The notes: a model not told the origin generated them from the sequence alone. 64,000 nucleotides of DNA from an uncultured Clostridia bacterium (GCA_934778215.1 CAKVOE010000001.1:62001-126000); one strand, 5' to 3'. Counted from the stretch's first letter, positions 24,589-34,343 are shown. A program made the numbers and translations.

Positions 24589-25662
24589 TTATTTGGTATT
24601 TAATGAATTTTTAGAACGATTGGTTAAAAATAAAAATTTTTGTTTCGTTTGAGTAAATTTATTGCGTAAGCCTCTTATTATTAATAAAATAGTAAAGAGA
24701 GTGCCAATAATACCAGTTATTGGATAAAATTTTTCTACAATGTTTGAAAATCCAAGCCTTGATATCAAAAAGGCAACAACAAAAAGCAGAAGCAGAATAA
24801 AGCTGTCTGCTTTTTTTAGTTTTGCTTTAATTAGAGAATGAATAACAAATCCGTCTGATATTATGGTGGTAACAATAGCGACAGCCAAACTAACAATTGA
24901 CAAAACTACAAATTGAGGTACGGTATCAAGAATAAAAATTATTAAAGGTAGTTCACTGTTTACGCAAGAAGAGGAGGCATTTAATATGGTAAAACAAAAA
25001 CAAAATAAAAGCGTTGTTAATAAAATGCTGGCAATAATGCTACTGGCGATCTTTTCCTTTTTGGTTTGGTAAGTTGAAAATTCTAGGGCAATTGGGTATA
25101 CGCTAAATAAATTCATACCAATATATAGTGGTAGTGACATTATTGAAAAAATAGGTACGCATTTTGTGGTTATTAGTTGGTAGTTTGGTGCGGTTTTAAT
25201 TCCAATTATACCAAATAATACAAGGGAAACAATTAAAATGGGTACAAGTAAAAGATTGGTTGATGTCAAACCATTAAATCCGGTTATAATTATCAAAAAT
25301 ATCAAAACTAAACTAATATAGTAGGGGGTGTTGTTTACAAAAATCATATCAAATATAGAGCGTAAGCCAGCCATCATGGCAATTATTGAAATAAATTCAG
25401 ATAAAAATATGCATACATTTATTCCTTTTTTTATAAAGGGCGAAAGAGAGTTTTTGTTTAAAGAAGAAAAGTATATGGTGCCCAAACAAAATGATACGCC
25501 AAATATTAAACACATTAAATAGGTGCGGTTTCCGTACACACCCAAAAATGTTGAAACTTCTTTTCCGCTCGCGAATCCGGCACCAATTATTGTTCCAACT
25601 ATTGTAAATGAAACCTTTAAAACTTTTAATACCGAAAGCGATGTTTTTTTTGTGGCAGTCAT
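24589..25662 (-). CDS. YkvI-like membrane protein (LeuT-fold transporter family)
   Basis: About 357 residues with ten or more membrane helices. The N-terminal motif VGTIIGAGFASGKEVSTFLG is characteristic of the YkvI group, whose members are predicted solute carriers of the APC/LeuT type. A GTG three bases upstream (25665) is an alternative start; no strong ribosome-binding site decides. C-terminal tail is basic (KFLFLTNRSKNSLNTK). Substrate unknown. Divergent from the methyltransferase operon. Confidence 0.8.
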   Translation of the reverse strand: MTATKKTSLSVLKVLKVSFTIVGTIIGAGFASGKEVSTFLGVYGNRTYLMCLIFGVSFCLGTIYFSSLNKNSLSPFIKKGINVCIFLSEFISIIAMMAGLRSIFDMIFVNNTPYYISLVLIFLIIITGFNGLTSTNLLLVPILIVSLVLFGIIGIKTAPNYQLITTKCVPIFSIMSLPLYIGMNLFSVYPIALEFSTYQTKKEKIASSIIASILLTTLLFCFCFTILNASSSCVNSELPLIIFILDTVPQFVVLSIVSLAVAIVTTIISDGFVIHSLIKAKLKKADSFILLLLFVVAFLISRLGFSNIVEKFYPITGIIGTLFTILLIIRGLRNKFTQTKQKFLFLTNRSKNSLNTK

Positions 25663-25718
25663 CACTTTATGTGTATGAAAATAGGTTAAAAATTATGTTA
25701 GTAAGGGGGCTAATTTAA

Positions 25719-25748
25719 TTGACTTATAAGGGTAAAAACGATTATACT
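25719..25748 (+). promoter_or_regulatory. Promoter of the methyltransferase-pyk operon
   Basis: TTGACT (25719-25724), 18-base spacer, TATACT (25743-25748). Confidence 0.6.
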
Positions 25749-25781
25749 ATAATTAATTTTAAAGGGAAAGTATGGTGAAAA

Positions 25782-26564
25782 ATGGGAACTAAAAACAAAG
25801 AAATACCAGAAGAGGAGGTAACAAGCGTAACCGAAAGCGTGTACGATTTTGACATTTATTACGCTGAGGCGTGGTCAAGAAGGCAGGGCAGTTTTTCGTT
25901 TGGGCTTGCAAATAATTTAATTAAGTACCTAAAAGCAAATCATATATATGTTAATAGCGTATTAGATGTATGTTCAGGCTCGGGCGAGTTTATTTCTATT
26001 ATGCGAAACATCTGTACAGATTGCATGGGTGTTGACAATGCCGATGGGTATTTAAGTTATGTCGCAACAAAATATGGCGATATAAATTTTCAAAAGGTAG
26101 ATAAATTATATTCGTTTAAATTAAAAAGAAAGTTTGATTTAATTAGTTGCAACAGAGATGTAATAAATATGTTTACAAAATGGAGTGAGTGGCAGGAGTT
26201 TTTTAAAACGGCATACGACCATTTGGTAAAGAATGGAATCTTAATGTTTGACTTTTATACCAAGAAAAAACTTGACGGTTGGAATGAGTTGCTGTTTGAA
26301 CAACAAGACGGACTAGATTATGTTTCTTCGGTAAAGCAAAATAATGGATATACCATAATAAACGAAACATATTATTTAAAAGAAACTTTTTCATTGGTTC
26401 ACAAAACGGGCGATATTATGGTAGAAACTTGGTTTGAAACCGAAAATATAATTTCTGCATTAAAGCAGGCGGGTTTTAAAACTATTAAAATAGCAGATTA
26501 TGAATTAAATGCAGTAGAAGATTATTTTTCGATGGATAGAATTCATATACTTGCAACAAAATAA
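25782..26564 (+). CDS. Class I SAM-dependent methyltransferase
   Basis: 260 residues. The SAM-binding motif I is VLDVCSGSGEFISIM (about 60-74), followed by an acidic residue at the end of strand 2 (MGVDNADGY). Motif post-II is FDLISCNRDVINMF and HLVKNGILMFDFYT is the family strand 4-5 region. Substrate cannot be read from sequence; similar proteins methylate small molecules. It ends ten bases before pyk, suggesting co-transcription. Confidence 0.85.
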   Translation: MGTKNKEIPEEEVTSVTESVYDFDIYYAEAWSRRQGSFSFGLANNLIKYLKANHIYVNSVLDVCSGSGEFISIMRNICTDCMGVDNADGYLSYVATKYGDINFQKVDKLYSFKLKRKFDLISCNRDVINMFTKWSEWQEFFKTAYDHLVKNGILMFDFYTKKKLDGWNELLFEQQDGLDYVSSVKQNNGYTIINETYYLKETFSLVHKTGDIMVETWFETENIISALKQAGFKTIKIADYELNAVEDYFSMDRIHILATK

Positions 26565-26574
26565 GGAGTAAAAT

Positions 26575-27987
26575 ATGAAAAAAACAAAAATTATTTGTAC
26601 AATTGGTCCGGCGTCTTGTGACCCGTCAATGATAAAGAATATGATACTTAATGGTATGAATGTTGCAAGGTTAAACCTATCTCACGGCACACATGAATCG
26701 CACACAGATTACATTAATACAATTAAAGTTCAACGAGAAAAATTAGGTATTCCGGTTGCCACAATGATAGATTTAAAAGGTCCAGAAATTAGAATCAAAA
26801 CATTTGAAGAGGGCTTTATAAATTTACAAGAAGGTCAAATTTTTACACTTACCACAGGTGATGTTGTTGGAAATGAAAACATTGTTAGTGTTACATATAA
26901 AGACTTGCCAAAGGTATTAAAAGCAGGCGACAGAATTTTATTAAATGATGGTTTTAGCGAACTTGAAGTAATGAATGTAAATAATTACGATGTAATTACT
27001 AAGGTTATAGAGGGTGGAAAACTTTCAAACAATAAAAGCATAAATTTACCTAGTGTAAACATTGATATGCCATATTTGAGCAAGGTCGATAAAGATGACA
27101 TTAAGTTTGGTGTTGAACAGGATATAGATTATATAGCACTTTCGTTTGTAAGAACGGCTGACGATGTCAGAGATGCAAAAAAATATGTTAGAAGCCTTGG
27201 TGGCAATGCTGACCAAATAAAAATAATTAGTAAAATAGAAAATCAGCAGGGTGTAGATAATATTAATTCTATTATTGCAGAAAGTGATGGTATTATGGTT
27301 GCAAGAGGCGACCTTGGTGTAGAGGTTGATTTCAAATTAATACCTATTTATCAAAAAGCAATAGTAGACAGATGCTTAAAGGCTGGTAAAATTGTAATAA
27401 TTGCAACCCAAATGTTGGAGAGTATGGTTGAAAATTCTAGGCCAACAAGGGCAGAGCTTACCGATATGGCAAATGCTGTATTAGACGGAGCGAGTGCTTT
27501 AATGCTTAGTGGCGAAACGGCAAATGGTAAACATGTAATAAAGTGCATTGAAACTATGAGAGAAGTTATTGAAACCTGCGAAAAGAACTTTATTGTAAAA
27601 ACGCAATCTGCCGAAATAGAGTCTTTCCCTGAGGTGTCAAAATCTATTGCTTATGCGTGTAAATCACTTTCGTATAAAGTTAATACAAAGGCTATAATTG
27701 TTGTATCACTTACAGGTAAATCGGTGTTAGAAGTAGCATCGTTTAGACCGGGGTGTCCTATAATTGCATGCACAACCAGCGAAAAAGCCTATCAACAGCT
27801 TGCTCTTTGCTGGGGAGCAATTCCGGTTCTTATGGACGAATACAAGTCTACTGATGCATTGCTTTCGGCGGCACAAGAGTGCGCACTAAATACTGGCATT
27901 GTCAAAAAGGGCGATATGGTAATTCAAACGGCAGGAGTTCCTTTGGGCGTTGCTCCAACTAACTTGTTAAAAATTGAAACATTATAA
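26575..27987 (+). CDS. pyk: Pyruvate kinase
   Basis: 470 residues. Converts phosphoenolpyruvate and ADP to pyruvate and ATP, the last step of glycolysis. Landmarks: TKIICTIGPAS at the start, NVARLNLSHG, MIDLKGPEIR, the active-site region IKIISKIENQQGVDN with the catalytic Lys, and GIMVARGDLGVE. It lacks the extra C-terminal PEP-utiliser domain found in some Bacilli. AAGGAG precedes the ATG. pfkA lies 23 kb away rather than next to it. Confidence 0.97.
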   Translation: MKKTKIICTIGPASCDPSMIKNMILNGMNVARLNLSHGTHESHTDYINTIKVQREKLGIPVATMIDLKGPEIRIKTFEEGFINLQEGQIFTLTTGDVVGNENIVSVTYKDLPKVLKAGDRILLNDGFSELEVMNVNNYDVITKVIEGGKLSNNKSINLPSVNIDMPYLSKVDKDDIKFGVEQDIDYIALSFVRTADDVRDAKKYVRSLGGNADQIKIISKIENQQGVDNINSIIAESDGIMVARGDLGVEVDFKLIPIYQKAIVDRCLKAGKIVIIATQMLESMVENSRPTRAELTDMANAVLDGASALMLSGETANGKHVIKCIETMREVIETCEKNFIVKTQSAEIESFPEVSKSIAYACKSLSYKVNTKAIIVVSLTGKSVLEVASFRPGCPIIACTTSEKAYQQLALCWGAIPVLMDEYKSTDALLSAAQECALNTGIVKKGDMVIQTAGVPLGVAPTNLLKIETL

Positions 27988-28001
27988 GTTGTCCCTATTG
28001 C

Positions 28002-28030
28002 TTGACAAGTTGAGTACAGTATGCTAATAT
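28002..28030 (+). promoter_or_regulatory. Promoter of the tyrS T-box transcript
   Basis: TTGACA (28002-28007), 17-base spacer, TAATAT (28025-28030). Confidence 0.82.
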
Positions 28031-28036
28031 ATTTAT

Positions 28037-28267
28037 GTAAAATTCTTTTGATTGATGGCTATAAAGTAGCGATACACTATTAAAATTAGAGAAAAGTTGG
28101 TTGGTGCAAAACTTGATTGTGGTGTACAAAGCGAATTACAATAGCATTAAAAAGACGCTTATAACTTGCGAAAAGTTACAATTAAGGTTTAATTAAGGTT
28201 AAACAAATTAAGGTGGTACCACGAATGCACACTTCGTCCTTAAAATTAAGGAGATGTGTGCATTTTT
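28037..28267 (+). promoter_or_regulatory. T-box leader of tyrS (tyrosine)
   Basis: T-box AGGTGGTACCACGA is at 28211-28224. The terminator has arms AATGCACAC and GTGTGCATT with an inner TCCTTAA/TTAAGGA pair, then six T at 28262-28267. Stem I has the canonical distal segment (GTTGGTTGGTGCAAAAC) and a base pairing GCTAT with ATAGC. The specifier is Tyr TAC at 28137-28139 (another TAC is at 28125-28127). Low tRNA-Tyr charging should relieve termination. Confidence 0.92.
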
Positions 28268-28281
28268 TATGGGAGGAATTT

Positions 28282-29520
28282 ATGACAGACAAAAATTTAT
28301 ACAATGTATTAAAAGAGCGTGGCTTATTGTATCAATGCACCGATGAAGAAAGATTAAAGGAAATTTTAGAGAGCGGGAAACCAATTACTCTTTATGAAGG
28401 ATCTGACCCAACTGCAGATAGTTTACATATAGGTCATTGCATACCTTATAGCATTTTAAGAAGATTTCAAAAGGCTGGACACAAAGTAATTTTGTTGCTT
28501 GGCGGGGCTACTGCGTGCATTGGAGACCCAACAGGCAATGACGAAATGCGTAAAATTATGAACAAAGAAATAATCGCTAAAAACATTGAAAAAATTAAAG
28601 AAAGTTTAAAAATATTTTTAGATTTTGATGGCGAAAATCCAGCAATAATTGTTAACAATGCAGATTGGTTCGAAAAAATTAATTATGTTGACTTTATGCG
28701 AGAAATAGGTGTTCATTTTAATATTAACAAAATGTTAACAAATGAAATTTACGCTAACAGAATAAAAGAGGGTGGTTTAACATTATTTGAGTTGGGCTAT
28801 ATGCCAATGCAAGCATACGACTTTGTGCATTTAAATAGAGAGTATGGGTGCACCCTTCAATATGGTGGTGGCGACCAATGGGGAAATATTGTTGCGGGCG
28901 TTGAGCTTCAAAGAAAGTTAAATTTTTTAAACGGTACAAATATTGAACTTATCGGCGCAACAAACCCGTTGCTACTAACACCAGAGGGCAAAAAAATGGG
29001 TAAAACCGTGAGCGGAGCAATTTGGATAGACAAAGATAAGATTTCGGCGTATGATTTTTATCAAGGTGTGTACCAAATTCCAGATGCTTGCGTAAAAATG
29101 ATGTTTGCGTTATTTACAGATAAACCAATGGCAGAAGTAGAAGAGTTAATTAAAACAGATATTGTAAATGCAAAAAGAGTTTTAAGTTACGAAATGACAA
29201 AATTTGTGCGTGGCGAAGAAGACGCTATTATTGCCCAAAAGACAGCCGATGAAGTATTTAAGGGTGTAGGAACCAGCGACAATATGCCAACAGTAGAATT
29301 AACAAAAGAGGAATTTTGTGGAGAAATTCCAATTTGCGAATTGTTAGAAAAAATTAAATTGTGCGCATCTCGAGGCGAGGCAAGAAGATTGATTGAACAG
29401 GGCGGAATTTCTTTTAACGGAGAAAAGGTAAGCGATGCAAAAATGCTTATAGAACCAAAAGAAGAAATGGTATTTAAAAAAGGCAAAAAGATTTTTGTAA
29501 AGGTAGTAATTGCTAAATAA
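28282..29520 (+). CDS. tyrS: Tyrosyl-tRNA synthetase
   Basis: 412 residues from the ATG at 28282, with GGGAGG six bases upstream; an in-frame GTG/ATG further upstream lies in the T-box terminator. Class I motifs: HIGH as LHIGHCIPY (about 49-57) and KMSKS as KKMGKTVSG. The C-terminal S4 RNA-binding domain is LCASRGEARRLIEQGGISFNG. Controlled by the T-box leader. Confidence 0.97.
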   Translation: MTDKNLYNVLKERGLLYQCTDEERLKEILESGKPITLYEGSDPTADSLHIGHCIPYSILRRFQKAGHKVILLLGGATACIGDPTGNDEMRKIMNKEIIAKNIEKIKESLKIFLDFDGENPAIIVNNADWFEKINYVDFMREIGVHFNINKMLTNEIYANRIKEGGLTLFELGYMPMQAYDFVHLNREYGCTLQYGGGDQWGNIVAGVELQRKLNFLNGTNIELIGATNPLLLTPEGKKMGKTVSGAIWIDKDKISAYDFYQGVYQIPDACVKMMFALFTDKPMAEVEELIKTDIVNAKRVLSYEMTKFVRGEEDAIIAQKTADEVFKGVGTSDNMPTVELTKEEFCGEIPICELLEKIKLCASRGEARRLIEQGGISFNGEKVSDAKMLIEPKEEMVFKKGKKIFVKVVIAK

Positions 29521-29570
29521 ATTACCAAAAAGTTTTTGAAAACGACATTAATAATAAAATTAATATAATC

Positions 29571-29606
29571 AAAAAAAACAGAAAGAGAAAATTTCTTTCT
29601 GTTTTT
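29571..29606 (+). terminator. Terminator of tyrS
   Basis: AAAAACAGAAAGA and TCTTTCTGTTTTT form a long stem with a short AT-rich loop, ending in T residues. Confidence 0.88.
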
Positions 29607-29763
29607 ATATTATTTTTAATATATAAATTTAAATATTTGGGCTATTCAATAAGTAAAATCAAAAAGCAAAAAAATAGGAAATTAAAAGCAATTAACTACA
29701 TAAAGCAAAAAGATTGTTTGCTAGAAAGGCTAGGCAGTGTAAAAAACTATTTTTGTCAATCAG
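29607..29763. other. AT-rich intergenic stretch without a recognisable gene
   Basis: Between the tyrS terminator and the promoter upstream of cas9 I see no ORF of note, no repeat of the CRISPR consensus and no RNA motif. Confidence 0.6.
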
Positions 29764-29793
29764 TTGCACACCCGCTTTTTATTGTGGTATAAT
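29764..29793 (+). promoter_or_regulatory. Probable promoter of the cas operon
   Basis: TTGCAC (29764-29769), 18-base spacer, extended TGG-TATAAT (-10 at 29788-29793). It points toward cas9. A transcript from here would run through the whole tracrRNA gene in antisense before reaching the cas9 ATG. Confidence 0.65.
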
Positions 29794-29834
29794 CAATTTA
29801 ATATAACATAGTTAGTCATTTAAATTTCACACAC

Positions 29835-29932
29835 AAAAAAAAGAACCGTCTAACACGGTTCAAAACCCGAAAAGGGTAGTTTGTTAAATATTTATTTTAA
29901 CTTCTTAGTGTAATATTAAATGGTATTTAACA
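29835..29932 (-). ncRNA. tracrRNA of the type II-A system
   Basis: About 98 nt on the - strand. The anti-repeat at 29927-29905 is the exact complement of 23 bases of the CRISPR repeat (positions 9-31). Then comes GAAGTTAAAATAAAT, closely like the AAGUUAAAAUAA bulge and lower stem of Streptococcus tracrRNA. A hairpin ACCC/GGGT (29077-style loop TTTTC, at 29877-29865) and a terminator stem GAACCGT/ACGGTTC (29861-29843) with eight T residues complete it. It pairs with crRNA repeats for RNase III processing and Cas9 binding. Confidence 0.92.
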
Positions 29933-29938
29933 GTGTTT

Positions 29939-29967
29939 ATTATAACAAAAGAAAAGGGGTTTGTAAA
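29939..29967 (-). promoter_or_regulatory. tracrRNA promoter, overlapping the cas9 ribosome-binding region
   Basis: On the - strand, TTTACA (29967-29962), 17-base spacer, TATAAT (29944-29939). It spans the cas9 Shine-Dalgarno (AAAAGGGG, 29952-29959) and ends six bases before the cas9 ATG. Confidence 0.85.
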
Positions 29968-29973
29968 GCGAAA

Positions 29974-32900
29974 ATGACAAAAAATGAAATTAGTTACAAA
30001 ATTGGACTAGATATAGGAACTACAAGTGTTGGTTGGGCTTGTATAGATGATGATAACAACATCATAAAAAAGAATGGTAAACTACTATGGGGATCTCGTC
30101 TTTTTGATGAAGCGAAAAGCAAAAAGGATAGAAGAGCACAAAGGGCGGGGCGAAGAAGACTTCGTCGAAGAAAAAGTCGACTTAACGAACTAAATAGGAT
30201 AGTAAAGCCAGAAATGGATAAAGTTGACCCAGAATTTTTCAATAAGATGGAAAGTTCATTTTTGGTGGCTGAAGATAGACCGTGGTCAATTCAGTTTTTT
30301 AATAGCAAAAAAGAACACAATGAATTAATGTATATAAAAGATGAGCAGGGTAGAGCATATCAAAAGAATATTTATCATCTTCGTGCACAATGTATGGAAG
30401 ATAAGCAAGTTGATTTTAGACTTGTATATTTATGCTTGCACCATATTATGAAATATAGGGGCAATTTTTTGTATGAAGATAGTCAAGTAGAAAGTGCAAA
30501 TGGTTCCAAAGATTTGCTGTTGCAAGCCTTTAAAGATTTAAATGCTTCAATTATTGATTTTATTGGGGTAAGGCTTGGGTTCGATTATTTAAGTGAGCAA
30601 ATTGTTGATATTCTTTTAAATCAACAATTAACAACAAAAGATAAAAATGTGAAAATGTCTGACCTTTTAATAAACTATCAAAAAGAGGAAACAGGCAGTG
30701 TAAAGGTTTCAGCAGAAACGAAATCTATGATAGACAATATTGTAAAATTAATTGTGGGATACAAGTCTGATTTAACTAAAATATTTTTATCAAAAGAAGA
30801 AGTCCCTAATAAATTTAGTGTGTCTGAGTTAGATGAAAAGGGTAATCAAATTGCACAAGCAATAGGTGAGGCTTACGAAATTATAGAAACAATAGCAAAG
30901 ATTAATTCCGCATTTACATTTAATGCAATTTTGGACGGGGAAGAATACATTAGCCTTGCAAAAATTAAAGCTTTTAACAAACATAAAGAACATTTGGCAT
31001 TGCTTAAAGCGTTGTATAAAAACAAAAAATATTTTACAAAAGCAGAGTACAAAGCTATGTTTAATAAGCCCGAAGCTGAAGTTGTAAAGACTGAGGACAA
31101 CGATTCAGAAGGTGGCAAAAAAGAGAAGAAGATATGTGCAAATTATTACAATTACATTAAGGTAGGCAAAGTTGACAACGAAGAGTTTTGTAAATTTGTT
31201 AAAGCAACATTAAGCAATAAAGACATTGAAGAGGAAGAGTTGTTGCAAATTAAAGAAAAAATATTAAAACTTATAGAAGACAAAGAATTTATGCCAACCC
31301 AAACAACAACCGAAAACGGGGCTATACCTATGCAGTTGCATAGGAAGGAATTAAAGCGTATTATTGAATCTCAAGGAAGGTATTATCCAATACTAATAGA
31401 AAACGAGGAGCGATTATTAAAGTTGTTTAGTTTTCGAATACCTTACTATTATGGGCCATTAAATAGCGAGAGTAAGTTTTCGTGGATTGTAAAAACAAAA
31501 GATGCGGAAAATCAAAATGCGAATAATCTAAATGAGGTTGTTAATTACTTAAATTTTGATGATGAAAACATTGTCAACAAAGAAGCAACGCAAGAACAGT
31601 TTATAAATAGAATGCTCAACACTTGTGAATATTTGTATGGCGAAAAGTGTATGCCAAAAAATAGTATTACTTGCGAAATGTTTGACTGTTTGCAAGAGTT
31701 AAACGGGTTAAAGGTTAATGATGAGCCGTTGCCTGTTAAAACAAAACAGAAGTATATTTTAGAAGTTTTAAAATCTGACACAAAAATTAAATACACCCCA
31801 GACGGATTAAAAAACTTTTTGTTAAGTCAAGAGGGCTTTTGCAATAATGAAATTGTAATATCTGGTACAAGCACGCCAGACAAGTTTAATTCATCGCTAA
31901 AAACCATAAAATTCTTTACGAGCGAAATAGGCGTAAAACTAGAAAATTTGCAAGCTAACTTATATAAGTTTGATGAACTTTGTAAGGATATGACAATTTT
32001 TAAAGAGGGCGAAAGTAGAAAGGCAAGACTAAATAAATATATAAATATTTTGCCATCAAACGAAAGCAGGGTGTTAAATCAAATTTTACACCATAAGTTT
32101 GACAAATGGAGCAGTTTAAGTAAACAATTGGTTTTGGGTGTGAAAAATTCTAAGGGATTATCTATTTTGGACTATTTATGGGATTATGAAAATGTAACCG
32201 AAAGCGGAAAGCGTACTTTGCCTAAACTAATGAATTTAATATCTAGAGATGAGTATGGGTTTAATAAATTTATTAGCGATTGGCAACAAAAATATTTGAA
32301 AGAAAACGGTACAAATCTAAATAAGTTAATTGAAGAATCTTATTGCTCGCCACCTGTAAAACGGGCAACCTTGCAAACAATTAAAATTGTTAATGAAATT
32401 GTAAAAATATTAAAATGCGAACCTAAGAGAATTTGTGTTGAATTTTCAAGCGACAGCCAAAGAGATCAAATAGACTCTCGATACAAACAACTAGAAAATA
32501 TTTATAAATCAATTAAAAATGAAGTTGATGACTACAATAGGTCGGTAACCGATGACAAAAAGATTGACTTGGTTGAGTTAAGACAAAAACTCGAAAGTTG
32601 TAAAAGCAATAAACGATTATCAGATGAGAAAACATTCCTTTATTTTATACAGTTAGGCAAAAGTTTGTATTCGGGTAAACCTTTAGAGTTGAGTCAGTTG
32701 CCAACCTATGAAGTTGACCATATAATTCCTCGCTCGGTTATTGTAGATGACAGTATAGACAATAAAGCACTTGTTTTAAAATATGAGAATCAAGAAAAGA
32801 AGGAAACTTGTTTTGTAGAGTATCAAGACAAAAAATACAGTTCACATGAATATGATAAGAATTCTATTGAAGGTTATTGGAGTTGTCTTGTAAAGCAAAA

Positions 32901-34329
32901 ATTGATGTCTTCAAAAAAGTTTGCAAAATTGCATACAGATTTTAGAGTTCAGGGCATTTTAAACGGTTTTATTAATAGGCAATTGGTAGAAACCCGTCAA
33001 GCCATAAAATTGGTTATCGAACTACTGAAACAAAAGTATCCAGATTATCCAGAAGTAAATGATCCTGATTATGTTTTTCATAGGGTTGTTGCTGTTAATG
33101 CATCTTTAAGTTCGACATATCGCCAAATGTATCATATTTATAAATTACGAGATGTAAACGATTTTCATCATGCGCATGATGCATACCTTGCGGGGGCTAT
33201 AGGAGATTATATTTATAGGAAGTTTAACTATTTAAATTATGCGAACTATTACGCAAAAAAAATGGACAAAACGCAAAACTATTTCTATTATAAAAACATT
33301 AAAGAATGCAACTTTGGTGCTATAATGGGCATGTTAAGGGCGGATAGCATAGATACAAATACAGGCGAAGTTTATTGGAAAAAAGAGTGGAATGAAAAGA
33401 TTAGAAACAATATATTTAATCAAAAATGTTTTATCTCAAAGAAATGTGAAAACGATGAATCGGGAGAATTTTGGGGAGCAACCATCAATCCAAAAACCGA
33501 AAAGGTTGACGCAAAACTTGTTCCGGTAAACAAGCATCGAGAAGATATTACTAAATATGGCGGTTACACCAATCAAAATATGGCATTTTCAGTCATAGTG
33601 AAAATAGGTAACCTTGATAATGGTAATATGGTATATTCATACAAATTACAGCCTGTTTACAAAATTGATATAAAGAGGGCACAAAATCAAAAGCGAGAAA
33701 TAAATGAATATGTTAAAAATGAAATTTTAAATAAAATTGATGGAGATACTAAAGAAGTTGTAGCAAAATTATATACCAATCAACTATTAGAGGTAAATGG
33801 GCACCCTGTGTATAAAAAGGGAAATGATTACAAGAATGCAAAACAATTAGTTTTAGATGAAGATTGTTGCAGATTTTTGTATTGCATAAAAGACGGCAAA
33901 ATTAATTACAGAGTTTATGCAAAATCGGGTGTTTCGCTAGAAGATCAAAAAGAAGACATAGAGCAGTTTGTTTACCACAAGGCAGATGAGGTCTATAATA
34001 AAATTGTGAAAACATTTGAAGAGAAATATAAGTATTTGTTACAGTCTGCAACCGTTTTGCAAAACTTAATAAACTTTGAAACGAAATTCAAAAATCTGGA
34101 ATTTGACAAAAAGATTGATATAATAAACAACTTATTTAGTTTCACCGGAGGAAAACCAAGAACTGATTTCAAAAAATTAGGATTTAAGGAACTTGGTAGT
34201 GGGTTCGGTAGGATTAAAATTGAATCATTTAATTTTAAAAGAAATGATGTAGCTGTAATTAATAAATCGGTTACCGGTTTTTACCAAACACGACAGATTG
34301 TAGTAAACAATAAAAAGAAAAATATATAA
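29974..34329 (+). CDS. cas9: CRISPR-associated endonuclease Cas9 (type II-A)
   Basis: 1451 residues from the ATG at 29974 (MTKNEISYK). The upstream ATG at 29920 lies within the anti-repeat and is rejected. RuvC-I Asp13 is in GLDIGTTSVGWA. The Arg-rich bridge helix follows (RRRLRRRKSRLNELNR). RuvC-II Glu823 is in ICVEFSSD, the HNH His916 in YEVDHIIPRS with Asn in SIDNKAL, and RuvC-III His1066/Asp1069 in FHHAHDAYLAGAIGD. All catalytic residues are present, so it should be an active nuclease. The PAM-interacting domain ends KSVTGFYQTRQIV but lacks the DRKRY segment of the Streptococcus pyogenes enzyme, so the PAM probably differs. First of four co-directional cas genes. Confidence 0.98.
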   Translation: MTKNEISYKIGLDIGTTSVGWACIDDDNNIIKKNGKLLWGSRLFDEAKSKKDRRAQRAGRRRLRRRKSRLNELNRIVKPEMDKVDPEFFNKMESSFLVAEDRPWSIQFFNSKKEHNELMYIKDEQGRAYQKNIYHLRAQCMEDKQVDFRLVYLCLHHIMKYRGNFLYEDSQVESANGSKDLLLQAFKDLNASIIDFIGVRLGFDYLSEQIVDILLNQQLTTKDKNVKMSDLLINYQKEETGSVKVSAETKSMIDNIVKLIVGYKSDLTKIFLSKEEVPNKFSVSELDEKGNQIAQAIGEAYEIIETIAKINSAFTFNAILDGEEYISLAKIKAFNKHKEHLALLKALYKNKKYFTKAEYKAMFNKPEAEVVKTEDNDSEGGKKEKKICANYYNYIKVGKVDNEEFCKFVKATLSNKDIEEEELLQIKEKILKLIEDKEFMPTQTTTENGAIPMQLHRKELKRIIESQGRYYPILIENEERLLKLFSFRIPYYYGPLNSESKFSWIVKTKDAENQNANNLNEVVNYLNFDDENIVNKEATQEQFINRMLNTCEYLYGEKCMPKNSITCEMFDCLQELNGLKVNDEPLPVKTKQKYILEVLKSDTKIKYTPDGLKNFLLSQEGFCNNEIVISGTSTPDKFNSSLKTIKFFTSEIGVKLENLQANLYKFDELCKDMTIFKEGESRKARLNKYINILPSNESRVLNQILHHKFDKWSSLSKQLVLGVKNSKGLSILDYLWDYENVTESGKRTLPKLMNLISRDEYGFNKFISDWQQKYLKENGTNLNKLIEESYCSPPVKRATLQTIKIVNEIVKILKCEPKRICVEFSSDSQRDQIDSRYKQLENIYKSIKNEVDDYNRSVTDDKKIDLVELRQKLESCKSNKRLSDEKTFLYFIQLGKSLYSGKPLELSQLPTYEVDHIIPRSVIVDDSIDNKALVLKYENQEKKETCFVEYQDKKYSSHEYDKNSIEGYWSCLVKQKLMSSKKFAKLHTDFRVQGILNGFINRQLVETRQAIKLVIELLKQKYPDYPEVNDPDYVFHRVVAVNASLSSTYRQMYHIYKLRDVNDFHHAHDAYLAGAIGDYIYRKFNYLNYANYYAKKMDKTQNYFYYKNIKECNFGAIMGMLRADSIDTNTGEVYWKKEWNEKIRNNIFNQKCFISKKCENDESGEFWGATINPKTEKVDAKLVPVNKHREDITKYGGYTNQNMAFSVIVKIGNLDNGNMVYSYKLQPVYKIDIKRAQNQKREINEYVKNEILNKIDGDTKEVVAKLYTNQLLEVNGHPVYKKGNDYKNAKQLVLDEDCCRFLYCIKDGKINYRVYAKSGVSLEDQKEDIEQFVYHKADEVYNKIVKTFEEKYKYLLQSATVLQNLINFETKFKNLEFDKKIDIINNLFSFTGGKPRTDFKKLGFKELGSGFGRIKIESFNFKRNDVAVINKSVTGFYQTRQIVVNNKKKNI

Positions 34330-34343
34330 AGGATAAATTAATT

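Noticed and set aside
29920..29973. Upstream in-frame ATG for cas9 adding 18 residues
   Set aside because: It lies inside the anti-repeat of the tracrRNA gene and has no ribosome-binding site; MTKNEISYKIGLDIG at 29974 matches the usual Cas9 N-terminus.
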